Positions 20,701 through 28,222 of a stretch of DNA of 40,202 bases are shown piece after piece (position 1 is the stretch's first letter; each line of letters starts with the position of its first letter). The notes under the pieces were generated by a model. It made no database searches. It saw only the letters and a program-made list of their open reading frames with translations, and was not told where the DNA came from. The position numbers and the translations under genes were made by a program. Source of the stretch: a virus; the IMG/VR virus record IMGVR_UViG_3300031784_000072, positions 1 through 40,202 of that record. The stretch is one strand, 5' to 3'.

Positions 20701-21810
20701 CTAGAATCTGGTGACGACACCGGCTTCAAGCAGGACATCTAGTGTCGAGATCGGAACATAGCCGACCTGCCCCGAAGCCAACCGAATCTTGTACCGGCCG
20801 ATATCCGCGTCCACTTTCACGTTGGCTCGAACAGGGGTCATCTTTTCGCCGGCTTCCACCCAATGTTTCTCGGTCAGACGGCCGGTAGGCGGGTGAACCT
20901 CCAACAGCCGTTTCGTCGCGTTATGCCACGAAAACCCGAGGGTGTCCTCGAACCGGGTTTGCCGTTCCCACAAGGGAGGCCGACCTCGCTTGTAGGCGTG
21001 GCGCATCGCGTCCACCAGTTCGTCGTGGTCGGGGACAAACCAGTTGCCGACACCAGGGAACTTGGACATAAACGACTTTTCTTTACGGCACTCCAACGGG
21101 AAGTCAAACAGCCGGGAGAACATCAGGTGGCCGTGGGCGGCTGTGCCGATGACCAGGTTGCCCAAAGCGCATTGTTGCAAGGGCATCATCCCGAACCCTT
21201 CACCCCTGCTAGCTGAGATGAAACAGTCGGCGGTGGCGTGCAAATCACGTTCCGCTATCGGGTCGAGGGCCGCTTTGACGACGGTGATCCGGTCATCAAA
21301 ATCGTAGATTTCAGGGTCATCAAACGTGTACGGCGGGATTTTGATAACCAGTTCAGAGTCCGGCAAGTTCGCGTCTTTGAACGCTTGGATGACTTGTGGG
21401 ATGCCTTTACGCAACCAACCGGAGCCACCGGTAACAAAGCGGAAACGCTCATTTTCGGGGACGTTTTGGGGACACCACATATCGTGGTCAACGCCCAACG
21501 GCACGACCTGAACGTCGTCGTGAATGTCGTCAAACAATTCTTTGTTCCAGTCGCATGGGACAATCACGCGGTCAAACATTGAGGCGGTTCGACTAAACCT
21601 TTCGGGTAGCAGGTCGGTTTCCCACATGGTCATCACCGCTGTCGATTGGCCGGCCCACCAGCCTTTCACCATGTCCGGCAACATCCCGAACACCACAGAC
21701 CCAGCGTCGTCAGATAACTCGACCTTATGGGACAGATGGCGGGCAAACTCGTCCACCATACGGCCATACCCGACATGAGGGATGTTTACCCCCTTGATGT
21801 CGTAGATCAC
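20701..21810 (-). CDS. GT4-like glycosyltransferase, 369 aa
   Basis: Glycosyltransferase of the GT-B fold: N-terminal half with HVGYGRMVDEFARHL and a linker VVPLGVDHDMW; C-terminal half with GSGWLRKGIPQVIQAF and GEGFGMMPLQQCALGNLVIGT. The usual E-x7-E motif has Glu204 but Gln212 instead of the second Glu, so donor or activity may differ. A 50-residue C-terminal extension (TPVRANVKVDADIGRYKIRL ...) follows. GTG start overlapping the upstream stop. Lying among virion genes, it may add sugar to tail or capsid proteins. Confidence 0.85.
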   Translation of the reverse strand: MIYDIKGVNIPHVGYGRMVDEFARHLSHKVELSDDAGSVVFGMLPDMVKGWWAGQSTAVMTMWETDLLPERFSRTASMFDRVIVPCDWNKELFDDIHDDVQVVPLGVDHDMWCPQNVPENERFRFVTGGSGWLRKGIPQVIQAFKDANLPDSELVIKIPPYTFDDPEIYDFDDRITVVKAALDPIAERDLHATADCFISASRGEGFGMMPLQQCALGNLVIGTAAHGHLMFSRLFDFPLECRKEKSFMSKFPGVGNWFVPDHDELVDAMRHAYKRGRPPLWERQTRFEDTLGFSWHNATKRLLEVHPPTGRLTEKHWVEAGEKMTPVRANVKVDADIGRYKIRLASGQVGYVPISTLDVLLEAGVVTRF

Positions 21811-22079
21811 GGAAGAATACCTGACTCCACCTGGGCTTTCGTTTCAGCCCGCTTTTCGACCTCGGCTGACCCGTCAATCTTGCGGGGTTGCAAACCATCG
21901 TTGCGAAGACGTTTGTAGGCATCCAAATCCTTGTCCAACACAGCCTCTTTGTTGGCGATGTGTTGAACCTGCTGACGACGAGTCGGGGTTGCGGCCGAGC
22001 TGATACGGACGTGAGCGATCCGACAGCCGAAACAGCCGTCAACATCGAGCGTCGGGTGGGTTTCCTGATGTTTCACCAT
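21807..22079 (-). CDS. Conserved phage protein with CFGC motif, 90 aa
   Basis: The N-terminal CFGC (residues 16-19, in LDVDGCFGCRIAHVRIS) suggests a metal or redox site. The C-terminal half, DLDAYKRLRNDGLQPRKIDG followed by AEVEKRAETKAQV, looks like a signature of a small protein that I recall from several actinophage structural operons. Function unknown. Starts one base after the ribosome-site side of the previous gene's stop and overlaps the glycosyltransferase by four bases. Confidence 0.75.
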   Translation of the reverse strand: MVKHQETHPTLDVDGCFGCRIAHVRISSAATPTRRQQVQHIANKEAVLDKDLDAYKRLRNDGLQPRKIDGSAEVEKRAETKAQVESGILP

Positions 22080-22080
22080 G

Positions 22081-22368
22081 TCAGGAAATATAGGCTCCGT
22101 AGCCTGCGGTTGTCAGTTGCGCGGCTTCCTCATCGGTGATCTGGTTGTCGTGACCACCGTAATAAGTAATCACTACAGTTGCCATGTCGGATGGTTCAGA
22201 CTCGACGTAGGTTCCGTCCACCAGCTTGTAGACGTTGCGTCCTTTGGGCAGGGACGCATAGTGGCGTAACAGCCGGTAGGAGAACCGTTCACGTTCACCC
22301 CACGGGATTGTCTCATCGAAATCGGACAGGTTGTAGAAGTTGTCTGACGGGCATCTGAAGATGGGCAT
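22081..22368 (-). CDS. Small tail protein sharing a domain with its neighbour, 95 aa
   Basis: Aligns with the C-terminus of the upstream 271-aa protein: [IT]PW, RNVYKL-x-DGTY, an acidic-proline stretch, YYGGH, an I-T-[DE]-EE segment and a final TAGY. From memory this 'GGH...L-x-AAGY' module occurs in many phage tail proteins. Here it stands alone as a full gene. ATG at 22368 in a TAATG overlap. It is probably a tail-tip or fibre-attachment domain. Confidence 0.7.
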   Translation of the reverse strand: MPIFRCPSDNFYNLSDFDETIPWGERERFSYRLLRHYASLPKGRNVYKLVDGTYVESEPSDMATVVITYYGGHDNQITDEEAAQLTTAGYGAYIS

Positions 22369-23183
22369 TAGGTCACCGTGTATCCGGCCGCTACCAGGTC
22401 GGCTTTCTCTTGTTCTGTTACGAAGTGTTCGTGTGCGCCAAGATACACCTTGTCTACGAGACTTGGATCAAGTGGGTCTACGTTGGTGTATGTGCCGTTG
22501 GTGAGCCGGAAGATGTTTCTGGCACGGTATCCAGGGTTGGCTCGGGCAAACAGACGGTGCGACGGGGATGCGTCACGGTAATCAGACCACGGGAACCGAT
22601 CTTCGACGGGCGGCCGGAAGATCAACGATTTCGTCCAGTTGGCGGTTTGGGTGCTGGCCCCGGAGCCGGTGGCGGTGCGGATGAATAGGATGCCGCCGAG
22701 CGCGCTCGATGTGCCTGTGCCACTAGATGTTGCGGTTCTTGGGGCGATATGTAGCCCTGTGCCACTAGACCCTGTGGTTGCGCCTCCTGCGCCGTAGGCG
22801 GTGCGTAGCCGGCCGACGACGATGGCGGTGAGAGATGTCCCCGTACCGGAAGCAGAAGCGGTACGGGGGACTGTTCGCAGTCCGGTCGCATCGAAACTGC
22901 TTGTGCCTGTTCCGGTGGCGGTTCTGACGGGGACGCGGATGCGGGTTGCTGTGCCGGAGCCTGTGCCGGAGCCGGTAGCGGTTCGAACCGGGTTGATGTT
23001 GGAGTCGGCTGTTCCAGTTCCTGCGCCTGTGCCGGTTCCTTGCCGTTGCTTGAATACGCTGCCTGAGGCTGTGCCGGTTCCTGTACCTGACCCAGATGCG
23101 GTGGCGGTAAATGTGGCTACGCCGTCATAGGTGAGGTTTGACGCATCATAAGAAAAGTTTGCGTCGTCGTACAGGTGAGCCAT
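22368..23183 (-). CDS. Low-complexity Gly/Ser/Thr tail protein, 271 aa
   Basis: Residues 25-185 are imperfect repeats built on TGSGTGTGTA and R-x-P-R-T-A, a low-complexity region known from phage tail proteins and probably a flexible or beta-solenoid stalk. The last 85 residues are a folded domain (PPVEDRFPWSDYRDASPSHR ... NIFRLTNGTYTNVDP ... YLGAHEHFVTEQEKADLVAAGY) paralogous to the next gene. Likely a fibre whose end domain is also supplied separately by the 95-aa protein. Confidence 0.75.
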   Translation of the reverse strand: MAHLYDDANFSYDASNLTYDGVATFTATASGSGTGTGTASGSVFKQRQGTGTGAGTGTADSNINPVRTATGSGTGSGTATRIRVPVRTATGTGTSSFDATGLRTVPRTASASGTGTSLTAIVVGRLRTAYGAGGATTGSSGTGLHIAPRTATSSGTGTSSALGGILFIRTATGSGASTQTANWTKSLIFRPPVEDRFPWSDYRDASPSHRLFARANPGYRARNIFRLTNGTYTNVDPLDPSLVDKVYLGAHEHFVTEQEKADLVAAGYTVT

Positions 23184-23185
23184 GA

Positions 23186-23851
23186 TTAGTGCGGGTGTGG
23201 GTGCGGGTGGTCGTGGACTTGAGCGGTCTGCTGTTTATTGATAAAGAACGTGGAGATGATCCATTTATCGTCCGACAACGGGGTGCAGGCTTCATGCGGG
23301 TGAGTGAAGGTAGCAGGGAACAAGACGATCCGGCCGGCTGCTGGCTCAATACACGCACCGTGCAACGGGAAGTTGGTTTGCCCACCATGCTTGACATCGT
23401 TTAGATACACGATGCCTGCCAACACACGGGCTGCCATCTCCGGGTTTTCGCTAGGGAAACTGTCCACGTGTTCCCGGTAGTAGCCGTCGTTACGATGGTA
23501 CTTCTGGATTTGGTAGCCGGTGTCAGCAACGCTCGTCCAATCTTGGGTGTGCCGATAAATGTCTCGGTATGAGGCGACGGCCGTGTGGAACGCGTCAAAG
23601 ATAGCCATTTCGATTGCGGCGAATCGGCTGTCCCACGGCGACGAATGAGAGGTAAACGTGCTTTCGCTCAACGTCAAATCAGATGACCGCTTGACGTTGT
23701 ACATGACCCCACCAACCGTTTTGCCATCTTGCGCCACCTCCTCGTACATCGGCTGAAGTTTGCCGACAAGCTCATGGCACAGGTTCTCGTCAAGAACATT
23801 ATCCAAACACAAGATCATGCCCTCTTTACGGGCGGGAAACGACACGATCAT
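23186..23851 (-). CDS. 2-oxoglutarate/Fe(II) dioxygenase (prolyl-hydroxylase-like), 221 aa
   Basis: Double-stranded beta-helix oxygenase with the iron ligands in YYREHVDSF (His128, Asp130) and a distal His in FTHPHEA (His184 or 186), and Lys196 for 2-oxoglutarate, as in prolyl 4-hydroxylases. It hydroxylates a protein or small molecule. A His-rich tail (HDHPHPHPH) may bind metal. ATG at 23851 with a GA-rich ribosome site (AAGGAGAGAG). It lies two genes upstream of the low-complexity tail genes and close to the glycosyltransferase, so it may prepare Pro/Lys residues of a virion protein for glycosylation (inference). Confidence 0.88.
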   Translation of the reverse strand: MIVSFPARKEGMILCLDNVLDENLCHELVGKLQPMYEEVAQDGKTVGGVMYNVKRSSDLTLSESTFTSHSSPWDSRFAAIEMAIFDAFHTAVASYRDIYRHTQDWTSVADTGYQIQKYHRNDGYYREHVDSFPSENPEMAARVLAGIVYLNDVKHGGQTNFPLHGACIEPAAGRIVLFPATFTHPHEACTPLSDDKWIISTFFINKQQTAQVHDHPHPHPH

Positions 23852-24549
23852 ATTGCTCTCTCCTTCTCGTATTCTCCGAACGTCCGACAGTTTACAATCA
23901 AACCGTGCATCCAACTGGACACAAAATCTGGGAGTTCGGGGATCGGTTCGGTTGTTCTAGCGCGGGCATCCGGGTGACCTTGTAGGAACCGGCCCACCTT
24001 TTCTGGCGGCATCTGTTCAATCACCCATTGTTTGACTTCATCGGGGGTGGAGATGGTGGACATGATGTTGTTACACAACGCTGCGATTTCTTCACGATTC
24101 CCAAGAGTGTCGTAAGCCCAATCCCACTCGATGATGTAACGCAACATTTCTTGCAGAGTGCGTGTGTGGTTCGGCTGTCGGATCGCTTCTTCTTCTTTGA
24201 GAGTGTCTTTCAATTCGATGTACAGGATGATTGCGTGTGGCATCGCCTCGAACACCGGGTAGCAGACAACAAGATCCTGCATGGCGATCAGGTGGTCGCC
24301 GGTCACCGGGTCGGGTGGTTCTGTTGACCCGCAGGCGCAAAGACCGCTGGTTCCATCCCAACGATGCAACGACGACGGGCCGATTTTGCCTCGATCACAC
24401 CGAGCATCTTCGCCCTCTACAACTTCTTTGACTGGGATTTGCGCTACCTTGCTAATAGCAAAAAAGCCTGTGGTGTCGTTGACACCCACAATTTTGTCGT
24501 AATAGCCGACTGCACCAGGATCGGTGGGTTCGTCTTTGAGCGTAGCCAT
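23848..24549 (-). CDS. Unknown structural-block protein, 233 aa
   Basis: I do not recognise a family. The N-terminal half has four Cys/His-type positions (SSLHRWDGTSGLCACGS), perhaps a small metal site, followed by a helical region (QDLVVCYPVFEAMPHAIILYI ... RTLQEMLRYIIEWDWAY ... LCNNIMSTISTPDEVKQWVI). Alternating hydrophobic helices suggest a compact soluble domain rather than membrane passage. It overlaps the collar gene by one base and the oxygenase by four, so all are co-translated. Confidence 0.65.
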   Translation of the reverse strand: MATLKDEPTDPGAVGYYDKIVGVNDTTGFFAISKVAQIPVKEVVEGEDARCDRGKIGPSSLHRWDGTSGLCACGSTEPPDPVTGDHLIAMQDLVVCYPVFEAMPHAIILYIELKDTLKEEEAIRQPNHTRTLQEMLRYIIEWDWAYDTLGNREEIAALCNNIMSTISTPDEVKQWVIEQMPPEKVGRFLQGHPDARARTTEPIPELPDFVSSWMHGLIVNCRTFGEYEKERAI

Positions 24550-25367
24550 CAGGTCTTGATGATATAGATGAACTGGGTTACACCAAGAGCATGGCTATGA
24601 GACTGCGATTCGTTGCCGCTTGTCCCGTTGTGAGTGTGGTTGGCAGATTCCGTGCCGGTCGTCGTATTGTGTGTGTGGGTTGCCCCATCACCACCAGTTG
24701 TTAGGTTGGCGTTCCAGGTGTGACTATGGCCTGCGCTTACGCCACCAGTAGCCGCACCAGAGTTAGACCCGTTCGACTTGTCATACGTGTGCGTGTGGTT
24801 AGTGTTGTCATTCCCGGTGGTAACCGTATAGTTCGCATTGTGCGTGTGGTTAGAACTCGCGTTGCCCGACGTACCGTTATGCGTGTGCGTCGCAGAAGGG
24901 TTACCTGTCGTCGTGTTGTGCGTGTGGGTTTGAGAGGCCACTCCGGTGTAAATCAACGTTGTTGAACGTGTATCCGATGTAGTGCCATAAGGCAAAACAG
25001 TATTCATTGACGGAACATTGAATGTGGTCGAGCCGTTGCCCGCACCATAAGCAGTACCGATAGCACTAAACAATGCCGAATAGGTAGTACGTGAAACAGC
25101 AGACCCGTCGCAAACCAAAAACCCAGCTGCCAACGCGCCGGCATTAGTGCCAGCCCACAACCAAACCGTGCCGGCCGGAGCAAGGTTCGCAACCTTGTAA
25201 TCGAGACTGGTCGTCACCGCCGACCCATTCACCCCAACCTTCGCCTGCAAAGCCTCAATCGCATCATTCGCATCAGCGTGCTGCCCTGAATGAGACGGAC
25301 TGTTCAACGCCGACCCGGAAGTCGGATTAGTCAAAGAATCAAGAGAAGAAGGAAAATTAGTAGCCAC
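24549..25367 (-). CDS. Tail collar-domain fibre with HTH repeats, 272 aa
   Basis: The N-terminal 80 residues are an attachment region (SGQHADANDAIEALQAKVGV), followed by a phage tail collar domain (AGTVWLWAGTNAGALAAGFLVCDGSAVSRTTY ... TFNVPSMNTVLPYG). The C-terminal 110 residues carry about nine H-x-H units (THTHNTTTG, NHTHNGTSG, HSHTW) spaced roughly 10-16 residues apart. In T4 gp12-type fibres such HxH sites bind Fe or Zn and hold a trimer. It ends SHSHALGVTQFIYIIKT. Confidence 0.88.
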   Translation of the reverse strand: MATNFPSSLDSLTNPTSGSALNSPSHSGQHADANDAIEALQAKVGVNGSAVTTSLDYKVANLAPAGTVWLWAGTNAGALAAGFLVCDGSAVSRTTYSALFSAIGTAYGAGNGSTTFNVPSMNTVLPYGTTSDTRSTTLIYTGVASQTHTHNTTTGNPSATHTHNGTSGNASSNHTHNANYTVTTGNDNTNHTHTYDKSNGSNSGAATGGVSAGHSHTWNANLTTGGDGATHTHNTTTGTESANHTHNGTSGNESQSHSHALGVTQFIYIIKT

Positions 25368-25380
25368 TCAGGGCCACCCC

Positions 25381-25743
25381 TCAATCCAACGTCAACGTCA
25401 AAGACGTGATCTGGAACGTGTCCCCGGCAGTCACCGCAGCCGACGACGACAACGCGCCAGCAAACAAACAGTTGCCAGTCGTAGCCGAATCCCACAACGA
25501 CCAATGGCTGTACGTTTCCGTAGCCGCCACATTCGTCCACTCCACCGTCGCAGACGACGACATCGAACCGCTAGAAGCAGCCGAAAACGAAATGCTCTTA
25601 CGAGTCGTCTCCGTCGCCGCGTTCGACGTACCCGCCTCACCAGGATCGCCAGTATGCAACTTCACATACACCGCCGACACAGCCAACGACACATTACGCA
25701 AAGTGTCCAGCCACGCATTTTCCAGATAATTCGAAATCGACAT
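25381..25743 (-). CDS. Conserved phage structural protein, 120 aa
   Basis: Begins MSISNYLENAWLDTL, then VYVKLHTGDPGEAGTSNAA and YSHWSLWDSATTGNCLFAG, signatures I recall for a widespread small phage tail or fibre-associated family. All-beta after the first helix, no membrane segment. First gene after the terminator that follows the capsid gene, so it begins the tail transcription unit or depends on read-through. Its plus strand is markedly A/C-rich, as in the neighbouring collar gene. Confidence 0.8.
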   Translation of the reverse strand: MSISNYLENAWLDTLRNVSLAVSAVYVKLHTGDPGEAGTSNAATETTRKSISFSAASSGSMSSSATVEWTNVAATETYSHWSLWDSATTGNCLFAGALSSSAAVTAGDTFQITSLTLTLD

Positions 25744-25762
25744 TGTTTACCTCACTAAAGCC

Positions 25763-25802
25763 AAAAGGCCGGGGACACGGTAATTGTACCGCATCCCCGA
25801 CC
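25763..25802 (-). terminator. Strong intrinsic terminator after capsid gene
   Basis: On the minus strand a 15-bp stem (25802-25788 with 25781-25767, three G-T pairs) encloses the loop ACAATT and is followed by TTTTGG. It lies 22 bases after the major capsid stop. It would limit transcription into tail genes so that capsid mRNA is most abundant, a usual phage strategy. Confidence 0.88.
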
Positions 25803-25823
25803 TCAAAGCGGGTTGACTCAGAC

Positions 25824-26780
25824 TCAGGCGAGCGAGCTGGACGACTCGATGCGACGGAGAGCCGCCTCACGGAATCGGCCGTAGCCACCCAGCCAGTACC
25901 AACCGACCGGCTGGAAACGGTTGAGGGTGTCGGTGACGGGGCCGCGCACGACCTTCGGAACCGAACCGTTGCCGTCCTGCTGGCTGTACGCCTTCGCGAT
26001 GGCCTGACGACCCATGATGTGCGTGCAGTACACCTCGATGGTTCCGGTCGAACCGGAGCCGTCCGAAGCATTCTCGAACACCTTCGCACGGGGGGTTTCG
26101 ATGAAACGAACACCCTCGAACGCGCCGATCTCACCGTTGTAGATCATGCTGGTGTCCACGTACACGTGCGGGTCACGCCACGCGGCCGCGCCAGTCTCAC
26201 GACGGAAGTCGTAAGCCACGTCCGGGTGGATGTAACCCATGTACAGGCCGTTGAACGTCGGAACGTTCGCGCCACGCAACTGGGCGGTCACCTTGCGGAT
26301 GTCGTTGGCCTCGATGATGTCCTCGGCGGCGACGGTCGTGCGGCTCGACGGGGTGGTGCTTCCACCGCCACCGTAAACCACGTTCGTTCCACCGGCGATC
26401 ACGTCACGGACGATGCTGTCGATGGAGATTCCGGCGTTGTAACCGACGACGTTCGCGGCCACAGCGTCCACGTCGAGGAACGAGGTTCCGCGAAGCTTGG
26501 CGGTGGTGAGGACGGCGTTACCGTATTCCGCGAGGGTGACAGTCACCTGCGAGTCGGACATCGCCACGGCGGTCACGTCGGAGGTTTCGGTCAGCGCGGA
26601 GGTAGCGGCCGACAGGTCGTTGAAAATGGTGAAGGTCACCGACGCACCGGGCATCGCCTGGTTCGTGGGCTGGACTTCAACGGCTCCGTCGAACAGCAAC
26701 TCGGAACGGAGGGCGAAGTACGCCAACCGGTCAAATGCTGCCTGATCGACTGAGAGGGCTGCGGTATCTGTGTATGCCAT
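25824..26780 (-). CDS. Major capsid protein, N4-gp56 family, 318 aa
   Basis: HK97-fold capsid of the N4-gp56 type: N-terminal helix AAFDRLAYFALRSELLFDG, then a central region with MGYIHPDVAYDFRRETGAAAWRD and MIYNGEIGAFEGVRFIETP, and the C-terminal GRQAIAKAYSQ ... RFQPVGWYWLGGYGRF. It forms the icosahedral shell. Preceded by a GAAGGAG ribosome site and the scaffold gene, followed by a strong terminator. Typical of podoviruses and some siphoviruses. Confidence 0.93.
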   Translation of the reverse strand: MAYTDTAALSVDQAAFDRLAYFALRSELLFDGAVEVQPTNQAMPGASVTFTIFNDLSAATSALTETSDVTAVAMSDSQVTVTLAEYGNAVLTTAKLRGTSFLDVDAVAANVVGYNAGISIDSIVRDVIAGGTNVVYGGGGSTTPSSRTTVAAEDIIEANDIRKVTAQLRGANVPTFNGLYMGYIHPDVAYDFRRETGAAAWRDPHVYVDTSMIYNGEIGAFEGVRFIETPRAKVFENASDGSGSTGTIEVYCTHIMGRQAIAKAYSQQDGNGSVPKVVRGPVTDTLNRFQPVGWYWLGGYGRFREAALRRIESSSSLA

Positions 26781-26827
26781 GAGGGTTCACTCCTTCAAGT
26801 GAGATTGGTAGCCCCCCGACTGGCAGG

Positions 26828-27253
26828 TCAGTAGGGCTGTTGGGCTTGACGTGCTTCGGCCAGCAGCATTTCGATCTCGGCTTGGCTGTTCGCCTTACCG
26901 ATCCGGGTCATCAAATCGACGGGCGGCTCGCTGTTGTTGCCGGACGCGACCTTTGCGGTTCTGTCCCAGGCATCCTTCTCGGCGGCCTTAGTGTCATGGA
27001 TGATCGCGGCTTCGATGGCTGCAGCTCGGATCGCATCAGCCGACAATTCGCCGTCATACGCCTTCACGAAATACTTGGCGACCGGGAGGCTCGGATCAAC
27101 TCCGGCCTTCACAAACGCCAGTTCGCGGGACGCTGCGGCGGCTTCATCAGCCTTCGCTTTCAGGGCTGCGTTCTCGGCTTCCAACTGCTTCATCCTCTCA
27201 CGGAGAGGATTACGGCCGGACTCCTGTTCATCGAGTTCGAGTTCGCTGTCCAC
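26828..27253 (-). CDS. Capsid scaffolding protein, 141 aa
   Basis: Acidic, helical protein directly before the capsid gene. An N-terminal acidic part (SELELDEQESGRNPLRERM) leads to a coiled coil (KQLEAENAALKAKADEAAAAS) and a C-terminal helix-turn-helix-like end (MTRIGKANSQAEIEMLLAEA), as in phage scaffolds. It guides shell assembly and is then removed. The GTG at 27253 is chosen because AAGGAG lies eight bases upstream (27267-27262); an upstream in-frame codon would overlap the ribosome site. Confidence 0.85.
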   Translation of the reverse strand: MDSELELDEQESGRNPLRERMKQLEAENAALKAKADEAAAASRELAFVKAGVDPSLPVAKYFVKAYDGELSADAIRAAAIEAAIIHDTKAAEKDAWDRTAKVASGNNSEPPVDLMTRIGKANSQAEIEMLLAEARQAQQPY

Positions 27254-27276
27254 TATGTACACTCCTTTGCCCAACC

Positions 27277-27376
27277 AACCCCCGGAGGCAGGGGAAGGTG
27301 CTGCTATGTCTCACCTTGCGGTGGTTCCTGCCGGGTTTGGCATCGATACGAGTGTAGCACATACTTTTGTATATGC
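27277..27376 (-). promoter_or_regulatory. Structured leader upstream of scaffold/capsid genes
   Basis: The 131-base spacer before the scaffold gene has nested inverted repeats: AACCC/GGGTT (27277-27281 / 27333-27337), GGCAGG/CCTGCC (27287-27292 / 27327-27332) and AAGGTG/CACCTT (27295-27300 / 27312-27317). Upstream lies an 8-bp hairpin with a 4-nt loop (27357-27376), and TACACT at 27356-27351 could be a -10. It may be a processed or regulated 5' UTR raising capsid expression, or a terminator for upstream genes. Confidence 0.45.
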
Positions 27377-27384
27377 CACTATTG

Positions 27385-28221
27385 TCAGACGATAGATGAC
27401 TCGCCTTGCTGACTGACCGCGAAACTACCGCCACCAGCGAACGCGGCTTCACGTTCAGCTTGCCTCTTACGGAGACGCTGTTGCGCTGCGCTCGATGTCC
27501 CGAACACCGCACCGATCTGTTCGGCTTGCGTGATCTGGTCACCTTGTTCGCCGGCGAGAGGCTGGAACAGTTCTTGCGCTGAAGCGATTGTCTGGAATCC
27601 CTGGCGGGCTTGTTCACCAGTAACACCGGCCTGAGCCAGTTCTTCAGCCTGCTGTTGACTGATACCGAACCCGGCTTGCAGGTTGCTTTCGGCGGCGATC
27701 TGAGCGGCCTGAGCCTGCTTCAACAGCATTGGGGTGGCCCGCTGAGGGTCAAGGAAGTAGGCGGCCAACTGGCTGTCATCCACCCCGTACAACCGGCGCA
27801 TTTCCTCGACAACCTGCGGGTCGGCTTCACGGACAGCCTGATAACCCTGGTTGATTCGCTGAGAGAACTCTTGCACGGACACGTCGCCACCGATCAGACG
27901 GCTGAACGTGTCGGGGCTGGAGTAGAACTCGCGGGGCATCCCAGCCGACCGCAACGTCTGACGGTACACGTTCTCCAACTGGATATACTCGCCTTCAGAC
28001 AGAACGTTCAGGCCGGCCTGACGGCGAGCCTCGTTCCCTGCGAACCGTTGACGGTATTCGTTGGTTTGCCGGATACGACCCACAAGGATGTTCGTGTCAA
28101 CAATGTTTTCTTCAAACACCATTTGGTTGACGAACGAACCCAACTGATCGAGGCCGTAGTTGGCGAGGGTTTGGGCGATGATCTCATACGCCGACTGCTG
28201 GCTTGCTCCCATGTCACTCAT
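27385..28221 (-). CDS. Internal virion / structural protein, 278 aa
   Basis: Gln/Ala-rich, largely helical (SAYEIIAQTLANYGLDQLG; QAAQIAAESNLQAGFGISQQ; AAQQRLRKRQAEREAAFAGG). Part of a group of four proteins between the portal accessory gene and the scaffold, where podoviruses keep internal virion or ejection proteins. No enzymatic motif. The ATG at 28221 is one base after the upstream stop. Shares its style with the next gene (NYGLDQLGSF, QRINQGYQAVRE versus NNIATGKDNIQSF), perhaps distant relatives. Confidence 0.7.
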   Translation of the reverse strand: MSDMGASQQSAYEIIAQTLANYGLDQLGSFVNQMVFEENIVDTNILVGRIRQTNEYRQRFAGNEARRQAGLNVLSEGEYIQLENVYRQTLRSAGMPREFYSSPDTFSRLIGGDVSVQEFSQRINQGYQAVREADPQVVEEMRRLYGVDDSQLAAYFLDPQRATPMLLKQAQAAQIAAESNLQAGFGISQQQAEELAQAGVTGEQARQGFQTIASAQELFQPLAGEQGDQITQAEQIGAVFGTSSAAQQRLRKRQAEREAAFAGGGSFAVSQQGESSIV

Positions 28222-28222
28222 G

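Noticed and set aside
25743-26753. Plus-strand frame of 336 aa opposite the capsid gene
   Set aside because: Antisense to the recognised capsid gene and runs across the terminator.
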